15,829 nt of DNA, from positions 1-15,829 of the forward strand of contig JBILVO010000094.1 of the NCBI GenBank assembly GCA_044370415.1, in the 5' to 3' direction. The translations under genes and the position numbers were made by a program. The notes under the pieces are model-generated. The model searched no databases and was not told the origin of the DNA. It saw only the letters and a list, made by a program, of their open reading frames with translations. Source of the DNA: CAMCQY01 sp044370415 (lineage in GTDB: Bacteria > Planctomycetota > Planctomycetia > Pirellulales > UBA1268). Shown in pieces: positions 7,056 through 14,243 of the stretch (its first letter is position 1; each line of letters starts with the position of its first letter).

Positions 7056-7397
7056 TCAGCGCGACATGCTGGCGGCGGCATAGACGAGGGTCTTGAGCGC
7101 GGCGTCCTTGCTGACGAGCTTCCCGGCCCGCACGTCGTCCTCGCGAACGGACGCCATGAGGATCCGGCCGTTGTGTCGCTCCTGGTCGTAGACGACGTGG
7201 ATACGGCCATCGGGCGACTGGATGCCATCGGGATAGCTGCAATGCCGCTTGTCGAGCAACAGGCTGCCCTGCCAGGTCTCCCCGTCGTCGTCGCTCGAGG
7301 CGATCATCGCATACCCACCGGGCCCGTCCTCGCCGGCGTGCGATGCGTGCATCGGCACCATCAGCAGGACGGTGACGAGTGCGCGGGCGTGTTTCAT
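7056..7397 (-). pseudogene. Internally deleted sialidase-family gene (signal peptide fused to C-terminal blade)
   Basis: 113 residues from ATG 7397, with AGAGGAG ten bases upstream. Residues 1-21 are a Sec leader (MKHARALVTVLLMVPMHASH). Almost directly after it the protein continues GGYAMIASSDDDGETWQGSL, an Asp box that aligns with TAFLSSDDGRTWSGGLLLDE at residues 320-339 of the sialidase at 1-1023. The rest (SYPDGIQSPDG, HVVYDQERHNGRILMASV, EDDVRAGKLVSKDA) is the expected last part of that family. About 290 residues of propeller are therefore missing although the frame is intact. A single blade cannot form a propeller or active site, so I call it a remnant; a functional mini-protein is possible but unlikely. 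It lies between the DUF1501 gene and the GH28 gene. Confidence 0.72.
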
Positions 7398-7503
7398 CGT
7401 CGTTGAACTCCTCTGACAAGGCACCTTCCCGGGGCATCTGTCAGCCGTGTGCCGCACGCGACATCGAAGGCGTGACGCCCGCTGCTGAAGATGCAACATC
7501 GCG

Positions 7504-8925
7504 TCACGCGAGGATCTCCTTCACCACCTCGCCGTAGACGTCCGTGAGACGGAAGTCGCGGCCGGCGTGGCGGTAGGTGAGGGCTTCATGGTCGAAGCCA
7601 AGCAGGTGGAGGATGGTGGCGTGCAGATCGTGAACGTGCACCTTGCCTTCGGCCACGCTCAGGCCGACGTCGTCGGTCGCGCCGTGGACGTGCCCCGCTT
7701 TCACGCCGCCGCCGGCCATCCAGATCGTGAAGCCGTCGTTGTGGTGATCGCGACCGACCTTGTCGTCGATCGGGCCCTGGGCGGCCGGCGTGCGGCCGAA
7801 CTCGCCCCCCCAGATGACGAGCGTGTCGGCGAGCATGCCGCGGTCCTTGAGGTCCTGCAGCAGCGCCGCGATGGGCTGGTCGCACTCGGCGGCCAGCCGC
7901 GCATGCGACTTCTCGATGGTGAAGTGGCTGTCCCACGGCTGGCCGGCGCCGTGCCAGACCTGCACGTACCGCACGCCGCGTTCGGCGAGCCGACGGGCCA
8001 TGAGCATCTGCCGGCCCTGCAGCGTGTCGCCGTAGGCGTCACGGACGTGCTGCGGCTCGCTCGTCACGTCGAAGGCGTCGGTGGCCTCCGTCTGCATGCG
8101 GAACGCCAGCTCGAGCGACTGGATGCGGGCCTCGAGCTGCGGATCACCGCCGCGGGTCTGCCGATGCAAATGGTTGAGCTTCTGGACGTAGCCGAGCTGC
8201 TGCCGCTGATGGTCGGGCAGGATGGCGTCGTTTCGCAGGTTGGCGATGAGCCGGTCGGGCCGCGACTCCTTCGTGTCGACGTGCGTGCCCTGGTAGATGC
8301 CAGGGAGGAAGGCGCTCCGCCAGTTCGCCGTGCCGCTCACGGGCAGGCCGCCCGGACACATGACGACGAAGCCCGGCAGGCTCTGGTTTTCCGTGCCGAG
8401 GCCATAGAGCGTCCAGGCGCCGACGCTGGGACGGGGCAGGATCAGATTGCCGCTGTTCATCATGCCGAGCGCGAGCTCGTGGGCGGGTAGATCGGTGAAC
8501 ATGGACCGCACCACGCAGAGTTCGTCGGCATGCTTCGCCACCCGCGGAAAGAGCTCGCTGATCTCGATGCCGCTCTGACCGTGTTTCTGAAACTTGAATT
8601 TCGAGCCGAGGGCTGGCCCGGCGAGCCGCCGTTTGGAGTCGTCGCTCACGTCGCCGAGCGCGGGCAGCCGCTTGCCGTGGAGCTCGACCAGCTTCGGCTT
8701 CGGATCGAAGGTGTCCATCTGCGACGGACCACCGTTCATGAAAAGGTGGATGATGCGCGTGGCCTTCGCCGCGAACTGCGGCCGCCGCGGCGACAGCGAG
8801 GAGACGCTGTCCGCGCGTGCGCTCGTGAGACCCAGATCGTGCAGCAGCCCGGCGAGCGCGAGGCTGCCGAGACCGAGGCCCGAGCGGTTGAGGGCGTCGC
8901 GGCGGGAGATGGGGTGCGGGTTCAT
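7504..8925 (-). CDS. DUF1501 protein, Tat-exported (downstream copy)
   Basis: 473 residues from ATG 8925. A twin-arginine leader (ISRRDALNRSGLGLGSLALA at 6-25) precedes the DUF1501 core. Motifs: IIHLFMNGGPSQMDTFDPKP (58-77), SVGAWTLYGLGTENQSLPGF, RLAERGVRYVQVWHGAG, TLVIWGGEFGRTPAAQG, GRDHHNDGFTIWMAGGG, HDLHATILHLLG and a C-terminal HAGRDFRLTDVYGEVVKEIL. DUF1501 belongs to the alkaline-phosphatase/sulfatase superfamily by fold, but no hydrolase activity has been established and the sulfatase CxPxR formylglycine motif is absent. In planctomycetes it almost always follows a DUF1549/DUF1553 gene, as here, 46 bases downstream, so the two products probably act together in the periplasm. No Shine-Dalgarno is visible before the start. 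Confidence 0.93.
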   Translation of the reverse strand: MNPHPISRRDALNRSGLGLGSLALAGLLHDLGLTSARADSVSSLSPRRPQFAAKATRIIHLFMNGGPSQMDTFDPKPKLVELHGKRLPALGDVSDDSKRRLAGPALGSKFKFQKHGQSGIEISELFPRVAKHADELCVVRSMFTDLPAHELALGMMNSGNLILPRPSVGAWTLYGLGTENQSLPGFVVMCPGGLPVSGTANWRSAFLPGIYQGTHVDTKESRPDRLIANLRNDAILPDHQRQQLGYVQKLNHLHRQTRGGDPQLEARIQSLELAFRMQTEATDAFDVTSEPQHVRDAYGDTLQGRQMLMARRLAERGVRYVQVWHGAGQPWDSHFTIEKSHARLAAECDQPIAALLQDLKDRGMLADTLVIWGGEFGRTPAAQGPIDDKVGRDHHNDGFTIWMAGGGVKAGHVHGATDDVGLSVAEGKVHVHDLHATILHLLGFDHEALTYRHAGRDFRLTDVYGEVVKEILA

Positions 8926-8971
8926 GGAATGGTGGGAAAAGGGAATGAGATGCGGCGGGAATCGCGGGGCT

Positions 8972-11900
8972 TCAGTCCACGAACATGAACTCGTTGGTCA
9001 TGAGGAGGGCCTGGGCCATCTGTTCGCGGGGGGTGAGCCGGGGCGGCGGCGGGGCGACGAAGTCGGCCTGGGCATCCCAGACCGTCTTTGCGGACCCGGA
9101 GGCCTGTTCGGGCATCTGGAGCGACCGCAGCACCGGAGCCCAGCGAAAGCCGTCGCTGGTGGTCGTCTCGCGGCAGTCCACCGTGAAATCGAGGATGTCG
9201 CCGGCGACGACCTGCACCTTTGGGACCAGCGTGCTGGCGGAGACACCGTTCGAACGGTCCACGATCCATTCGCCGAGCTGGCCGGCCCGGGACGAGATGA
9301 CCCGCGCTCGGACGCCGTCGCCACTGCCCGTGGCGCCGATGCTGATCTCACCACTGATCGCCACCTCGCCGTCAACCGGCGCGGTCCACCGACGGACCGC
9401 AGCCATGGCGATGCCGTCGCCCGGGTGCCCGCCACCGGCGGAGACGGAGACGAACCCATGCTCCCGATCCGGGAAGGTGGCGGCACCCTGGTAGCGCTTC
9501 GCCTGGGGATCGAAGTGGGGCAGCGGTGAGAACGCCTTCTCGCGAGGCACCGCGGGATCGGCGCTGCCAAAGCCGTTTTGCCACGTGCCCACCGGGATGT
9601 CGCCGGGCGCGGCGACCGCATCCGCCATGAGCCGACGGGCCAGCGACTCTTCCTCGGGCGAGGGCGGCCGCTGAAAGACGCGGCGGTACATCGCGCGGAT
9701 GACGGCGGCATCCTTGCCGGTCTCGACACCCGTGGCCTCGTCGTGCGCGCGCGCGGCGAGCGCACGGGCCTGCTCGATGATGAAGGCGTCGTTGAGCGCG
9801 AACAGAGCCTGTTGCGGCACGCTGGTCTGCGCCCGTTCCGTGCTCGCCATGTCGGGCGAGGGAAAGTCGAAGGTGCTGAACATCGGGTCCAGCTGCACGC
9901 GGGCCACGAACCCGTAGATCGTGCGGCGGCCCGTGAACGGCGCGGTGGACAGCGGCACGGCGCGGCCGCCCATGGCGGGATCGAACCGCCCGCTCACGAC
10001 GAGCATGGCGTCGCGCATCGCCTCGAGGTCGAGCCGGCGGCGATGGGCGCGCCAGAGCCAGGTGTTATCCGGGTCCTTCTCCATCCCGTCGGGGCGGTCG
10101 GCGCTCGCCTGCTGGTAGGTGGCGCTCGTCACGATGTCGCGCACGAGCTGCTTCGTGGACCAGCCCCGCTGCACGAGCGCCGAGGCGAGCCAGTCGAGCA
10201 GCTGCGGATGCGTGGGCGGCTCGGATTGCAGGCCGAAGTCGCCCGTCGTCCGCACCAGCGGCCTGCCCAGCAGGTGCCGCCAGACCTGATTGGCCCAGAC
10301 GCGCGGCGTGAGCGGATTCGCCGGACTGGCGATGTGCTCGGCGAGTTCCCTGCGGCCGCTCTGCGTGGCGGAGAACGGCGTTTTCCGCGGATCGAGCACC
10401 TCGAGGAAGCGGCGGTCCACCGCATCGCCGCGATTCTTCGCGTCGCCCCGGACGAAGACCACGGGCTTCACCGGCTTGTCCACGTCCTCGAGCACCATGG
10501 CCCGCACTGGCGCCCCGCGGTGCGTGTTTTCGAGCTCGGCGAGGTCGGCATACGCCTTTTCGTATTCCTTCCGGGCGTCGAGGCTCGTGGCGGCGGCCTT
10601 CTCCACGTCGGCGATGGAAAAATCGAGCAGGCCGCCGCCGGCCGTGAAGGCCTCACGCACCTGCCTCTTGGCGGCGTCGTCCGGCTCGGCAGTGGCGGCG
10701 GCGAGGATGCCACCGCAGGCCCGCACGACCGCCTCCTCGGTGGCCGGCTTCTTCTCCCGCAGCACCTCGAGCACGAGCGGATGGATCGCCGTGTCCGTGC
10801 CCGGCGTACTGCCCGACTCGAGCATCGCCTCGAGCAATTGCGGCTGTCGCGCCGGAGCCTCCGCCATGAGCTTCGCGAGCGGAGCGAGTACGCCGTCCTT
10901 CTGGTCGGCCGCGGCCTTCTTCACGGCCGCCCTCTGCGCTTCGAGCGACTGCAGTGCGACCGGGGAGAGCTTGGTCGTGTTGAGGATCGCACCGACCGAC
11001 TTCTTGCCGGCCCGCACCTCGGCCAGCGCTTGAAAATAGGCTTCCGGTGCGGCCATGGCCGCGGCGACCGCCTTGGTCCGCTCCCGTGCGTTGAGTGCGT
11101 CGATGGACGCTCGCACCTTCCCACGGGCCTCCTCGTACTCGGCGCGGAGCGTTGGGTCCGCCTTGATGTGCGGCGGCGCGATCACCGGCAGCGGGTCGGG
11201 AATCACCGAACTCTGGAAGACGCCGTAAAGCGCGTAGAAATCGGCCGTGGGGATCGGGTCGAACTTGTGGTCGTGGCAGCGGGCGCAGGCGACGGTGAGC
11301 CCCATCAGGCCACGGGTCACCACATCGATGCGGTCGTTGATCTGCTCGTCCGTCTTGCGGAGAAACCGCGGCCCCACCGTCATCAGGCCCAGGGCCGCCA
11401 GCGTCGGATCATCCGCCGGCAGGCCCAAGAGGTCGGCCGCGAGCTGCTCGCGGATGAACTGATCGTAGGGCTTGTCCGCGTTGAACGCGGCGATCACGTA
11501 ATCCCGGTAGGTCCACGCGAAAGGATAGCGGAGGTCCTGAGTGGGAAAAAAATCCTGTGCATCGGCATAGCGGGCGATGTCCAGCCAGTAGCGGCCCCAG
11601 CGCTCGCCGAAGTGCGGCGAGGCCAAGAGCTCGTCGACCTTCGCCGTGACCGCCGCGTCGGCGTCCCTGGCGAAGTCGGCCGCGAACCGGTCCATCTCCT
11701 CAGGTGCGGGCGGCAGGCCGGTGAGATCGAAATGCAGCCGCTTGAGCAGCGTGGCCGCGTCCGCCCGCGGCGAACCGGGGAGTCCCTTCTCCCGCCGCGT
11801 CGAGTCGACGAGCCGGTCGATCGTCGCCGCGCCATGCGCGAGCGCTGCCGTATCCGCCTTGGTGACCGGCTGAAACGACCAGTGCGTGGCGGCCTTCTGG

Positions 11901-12412
11901 AAAAACAGCTCCTGGTTGCCGAGCGTCGCGGCGGCGCCTGTCGTCGCCGGCCATTCCGCGCCCTGATCGATCCAGGCCCGCACGAGCGAAAGAGTGACCT
12001 CCGCCAGCCGGCCCTCCTTGCGCGGCGGCATCTCCATGCCCGGCTCGAGGTGCGCCATGAAGAGCAACAGCGGGCTTTCGGCGGCCTTGCCCGGCACGAT
12101 CGCCGGGCCGTAGGACTCGCCCCCCGCGAGCGCCATCTCCCGAGAATCGAGCCGCAGACCCCCATGCTGCTTCTCGGGTCCGTGGCACGACACGCACTTC
12201 TCCGCGAGCACCGGGTGGATGTCGCCGAAGTATTTCACCGTGCGCTGCGCCGGCTCGGGAAGGTCGAGCGGATCGACGCCCGGCCGCTTCGGCGCGGCAC
12301 CCGCCCGCACGGCGACCGCGACGACGAGCAGGCCAAGCACCGGCCCAAAGAGCAGGTGTGTCCGGGAGGTGAAGCCTGTGTTCATCGGACGAGGCGCGGG
12401 CGAGTGTCTCAT
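8972..12412 (-). CDS. PSCyt1-DUF1549-DUF1553 planctomycete cytochrome-like protein
   Basis: 1146 residues from ATG 12412, chosen because it overlaps the anti-sigma stop as ATGA; ATG 12385 is the alternative. Order of domains: leader with hydrophobic core (17-40); PSCyt1 domain with haem motif CVSCH (73-77) and a possible Met ligand at EMPP (127-130); DUF1549 (about 195-405), with LLKRLHFDLTGLPPAPEEMD and a second CxxCH, CARCH (376-380); an Ala/Glu-rich helical linker (420-640); DUF1553 (about 688-935, RRELAEHIASPANPLTPRVW); a beta-sandwich insert (about 943-1100, WQNGFG to WAPVLRSLQMP); and the terminal strand LLMTNEFMFVD. The two CxxCH motifs predict covalent haem c in the periplasm and electron transfer, but no substrate is known for this family. 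Partner: the DUF1501 protein encoded next. Confidence 0.93.
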   Translation of the reverse strand: MRHSPAPRPMNTGFTSRTHLLFGPVLGLLVVAVAVRAGAAPKRPGVDPLDLPEPAQRTVKYFGDIHPVLAEKCVSCHGPEKQHGGLRLDSREMALAGGESYGPAIVPGKAAESPLLLFMAHLEPGMEMPPRKEGRLAEVTLSLVRAWIDQGAEWPATTGAAATLGNQELFFQKAATHWSFQPVTKADTAALAHGAATIDRLVDSTRREKGLPGSPRADAATLLKRLHFDLTGLPPAPEEMDRFAADFARDADAAVTAKVDELLASPHFGERWGRYWLDIARYADAQDFFPTQDLRYPFAWTYRDYVIAAFNADKPYDQFIREQLAADLLGLPADDPTLAALGLMTVGPRFLRKTDEQINDRIDVVTRGLMGLTVACARCHDHKFDPIPTADFYALYGVFQSSVIPDPLPVIAPPHIKADPTLRAEYEEARGKVRASIDALNARERTKAVAAAMAAPEAYFQALAEVRAGKKSVGAILNTTKLSPVALQSLEAQRAAVKKAAADQKDGVLAPLAKLMAEAPARQPQLLEAMLESGSTPGTDTAIHPLVLEVLREKKPATEEAVVRACGGILAAATAEPDDAAKRQVREAFTAGGGLLDFSIADVEKAAATSLDARKEYEKAYADLAELENTHRGAPVRAMVLEDVDKPVKPVVFVRGDAKNRGDAVDRRFLEVLDPRKTPFSATQSGRRELAEHIASPANPLTPRVWANQVWRHLLGRPLVRTTGDFGLQSEPPTHPQLLDWLASALVQRGWSTKQLVRDIVTSATYQQASADRPDGMEKDPDNTWLWRAHRRRLDLEAMRDAMLVVSGRFDPAMGGRAVPLSTAPFTGRRTIYGFVARVQLDPMFSTFDFPSPDMASTERAQTSVPQQALFALNDAFIIEQARALAARAHDEATGVETGKDAAVIRAMYRRVFQRPPSPEEESLARRLMADAVAAPGDIPVGTWQNGFGSADPAVPREKAFSPLPHFDPQAKRYQGAATFPDREHGFVSVSAGGGHPGDGIAMAAVRRWTAPVDGEVAISGEISIGATGSGDGVRARVISSRAGQLGEWIVDRSNGVSASTLVPKVQVVAGDILDFTVDCRETTTSDGFRWAPVLRSLQMPEQASGSAKTVWDAQADFVAPPPPRLTPREQMAQALLMTNEFMFVD

Positions 12413-13479
12413 GGCGCGGCTCTTGTCCGTGGAGCTGCTGTCGGCTCGGTGATGACCAGCGAGGCCTGCACGTCGTCGACGAAGTGCCCGGTGAAGCTCA
12501 CCTTCTCCGGCAGCGCGTCGAGGCCACTCCTGCCGACAGGCATCCGCCGGACCGTCACCTTCACGAGCAAGAGTCTCGTGTCCGGCGGCAGGAAAAGCCG
12601 CGCTGAGGCCGGCTGCCAGGTGGCGGGGTCGCGGTCCAGGCACTTCACGTCACCGTTCGACATGGCGAGTGCCTCCTGATGCACGACGTCCTCGTTGGCA
12701 CCATCGAGCTCCAGGTCCGCGCCGAGGGCGTAGATCGTCACCGCGCCGTCGTAACGCGCGTCCACCGGGAAGTCGGTGGCGTTGAAGAGCGCCGACAGGG
12801 ACACCAACACCACGCCGCGGTCGATGGAGTGCGACAGCCGACTCACGTCCACCACCCGCATGACGTCGCCACTGCGCCGCGGCCGCGGCCCCGTGCTGCC
12901 ATCGTGATCAGACCGCAGGAACCGCAGCATCGCCGTGCCACTCGCGGGCTTCACGCCCTGCCACCCGCCGACCACCTCGGAGTAGTCGCCGCTCCACAGT
13001 CCGGGCGCGACGGGCACGCCCGTGACTGCCGGTGCCGGCGGCTCCTCGAACCCGTCCCGGATCAGCGTCGTCGCCCGGCCCGCGGGACGCGCCACGAACC
13101 CGAGCACCGCCGACGTGCAGAGTATGCCCACGACGATGCCGATCGCGGCGGCGGCGAGCGGCCGGCGAACCAGGCCGGGAATGCGGCGGGCGGCGGGCGG
13201 GCGGCCAGACACGTGGTCCATCACGGCCCGCGGGAAATCGGCGGCGTCGGCCGCGTCGGCCGCGGTGCCCGAGAGCCCGAGCATGTCGTTGAGGTCGAGC
13301 CATCGTGGCGGCGGCGACTGCACCGCCTTGAGCATGCCGAGCATCCGCATCTCGGCGACGCATTCCTCGCGGAACGCCGCGTCGACCTCGAGCCGTTGGA
13401 CGAGCCGCTCACGTTCGGCCTCGGGCACCTGTCCGCCACCCGTCCAGGACTGGAGAAACATCTCGATGTCTGAAGTCAT
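12409..13479 (-). CDS. One-TM anti-sigma-factor-like protein with periplasmic beta-domain
   Basis: 356 residues from ATG 13479, overlapping the sigma gene's stop as ATGA; its own stop overlaps the next start the same way. Residues 1-105 are cytoplasmic (EAERERLVQRLEVDAAFREE at 20-39 is helical); there is no HxxxCxxC zinc anti-sigma motif. Residues 108-130 (PLAAAAIGIVVGILCTSAVL) form the single membrane helix. The periplasmic part, about 140-356, starts DGFEEPPAPAVTGVPVAPGL and GDYSEVVGGWQGVKPASGTA and looks like a carbohydrate-binding-type jelly roll, a domain I have seen only in planctomycete proteins of this kind. Expected role: hold the sigma factor until the external domain senses a ligand. 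Family is judged by position and architecture, so moderate confidence. Confidence 0.78.
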   Translation of the reverse strand: MTSDIEMFLQSWTGGGQVPEAERERLVQRLEVDAAFREECVAEMRMLGMLKAVQSPPPRWLDLNDMLGLSGTAADAADAADFPRAVMDHVSGRPPAARRIPGLVRRPLAAAAIGIVVGILCTSAVLGFVARPAGRATTLIRDGFEEPPAPAVTGVPVAPGLWSGDYSEVVGGWQGVKPASGTAMLRFLRSDHDGSTGPRPRRSGDVMRVVDVSRLSHSIDRGVVLVSLSALFNATDFPVDARYDGAVTIYALGADLELDGANEDVVHQEALAMSNGDVKCLDRDPATWQPASARLFLPPDTRLLLVKVTVRRMPVGRSGLDALPEKVSFTGHFVDDVQASLVITEPTAAPRTRAAP

Positions 13480-14036
13480 GACCGGGCCTCGCCTTGCATG
13501 CAGGTGCGGAGCAGTTGATTCGCACGATAGTGGAGCTGGTAGATGGCGGCCACCGTCGTGCGCAGCTCTTCGGCGAGAGCCGCGGGCCGCGTGCCGTCGA
13601 GCCCCGCCCGCACCACGCGGCGAAGCTTCTCGGGAAGCTCCGAGATGCAGTGCAGCAGCCGTTCGATGCGGCCCACGTCATCGCGGGCTGACGATTCGAG
13701 TTCGCGCTCGGCGACGCGGACGACATCCTCCTGGAATCGCTGCACCGCGCTGGCGCGCCGTTGCCGGGCGCGGAAGTGCGCGAGCAGGCGGTGCCTGGCG
13801 ATGCCGCGCAGCCACGCGCCGAAGTCCTCGCCGCGCCGGAAGCTGGCGAGATCACGCCAGGCCGCAATGAAGACCTCCTGCGCGAGATCGTCCGCCTCCG
13901 CCACGTCGTAGAGCTGCCCCGCCAGGTAGCTCCGCAGCGGCAGTTCGTATCGCCGCACCACGAGCAGATACAAATCCGTCTCTCCGCCGGCGATCCGGTC
14001 GAGCAGGGCGTCGATGTCGGAGGAGGGAATGGTCAT
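13476..14036 (-). CDS. ECF RNA polymerase sigma factor (sigma-70 family)
   Basis: 186 residues from ATG 14036. Region 2 is clear at 20-95: YELPLRSYLAGQLYDVAEAD followed by DLAQEVFIAAWRDLASFRRG and DFGAWLRGIARHRLLAHFRA, which corresponds to core-polymerase binding and -10 recognition. Region 4 is at about 128-180 (CISELPEKLRRVVRAGLDGT, then LAEELRTTVAAIYQLHYRAN), the -35 helix-turn-helix. The length fits the family. It resembles the Rhodopirellula/Verrucomicrobium-type ECF group (assignment by recollection). No Shine-Dalgarno is visible. The stop overlaps the anti-sigma start as ATGA. It probably activates its own operon, which includes the PSCyt and DUF1501 genes and perhaps the glycosidases downstream. 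Confidence 0.93.
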   Translation of the reverse strand: MTIPSSDIDALLDRIAGGETDLYLLVVRRYELPLRSYLAGQLYDVAEADDLAQEVFIAAWRDLASFRRGEDFGAWLRGIARHRLLAHFRARQRRASAVQRFQEDVVRVAERELESSARDDVGRIERLLHCISELPEKLRRVVRAGLDGTRPAALAEELRTTVAAIYQLHYRANQLLRTCMQGEARS

Positions 14037-14243
14037 GTGACCCGGGTCCGGAACTGGCGGAACGCAGGCAATGTGCCGACCGGGGGGCCGATCTCACACT
14101 GTCCCGTCGCCAGTCCCTTTTTCTTGGGATCCGTCGGCCACCCCGCAGGGGATGGACGGGATCCCGTGAACCGCATGCGGCCGGCGACCGGCGTGCCATC
14201 TGCAGCCCACGCTCCATGCCGTCGATGGCCCTCTACGCGGGGC
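14037..14243 (-). promoter_or_regulatory. Intergenic spacer likely holding the sigma-operon promoter
   Basis: This 207-bp gap between the DUF1501 stop and the sigma start is the largest non-coding stretch here. After the hairpin at 14126-14165 the minus strand reads AAGAAAAAGGG, then a stretch with GGGACAGTGTGAGAT before the sigma start. I see no convincing -35/-10 pair of housekeeping type, so the promoter position is unresolved. An ECF-type promoter is a reasonable guess because the first gene encodes an ECF factor. Longer leader ORFs in the gap look like shadows. Confidence 0.35.
14126..14165. repeat. Imperfect inverted repeat (hairpin) ahead of the sigma gene
   Basis: GGGATC at 14126-14131 pairs with GATCCC at 14160-14165. 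Inner arms pair in short blocks (CGTC with GACG, CA with TG, CCCC with GGGG) around a GCA loop, giving about 16 pairs with small bulges. On the minus strand it is followed by an A-rich run, not a T-run, so it is not a standard terminator for the DUF1501 gene. It could be an operator or a structured 5' leader element. Confidence 0.5.

Noticed and set aside
7504..8925. Active sulfatase
   Set aside because: DUF1501 shares the superfamily fold, but the CxPxR or SxPxR formylglycine motif is absent and no sulfatase-maturing enzyme is encoded nearby.
9578..12679. Very long open frame on the plus strand (over 1000 codons)
   Set aside because: It lies antisense to the PSCyt1-DUF1549-DUF1553 gene, whose motifs are clear; in high-GC DNA the antisense frame is often open. 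The translation is Arg/His/Ala-rich with no recognisable domain.
14126..14165. Rho-independent terminator for the upstream DUF1501 gene
   Set aside because: The stem is strong but is followed on the minus strand by A residues rather than a T-run.
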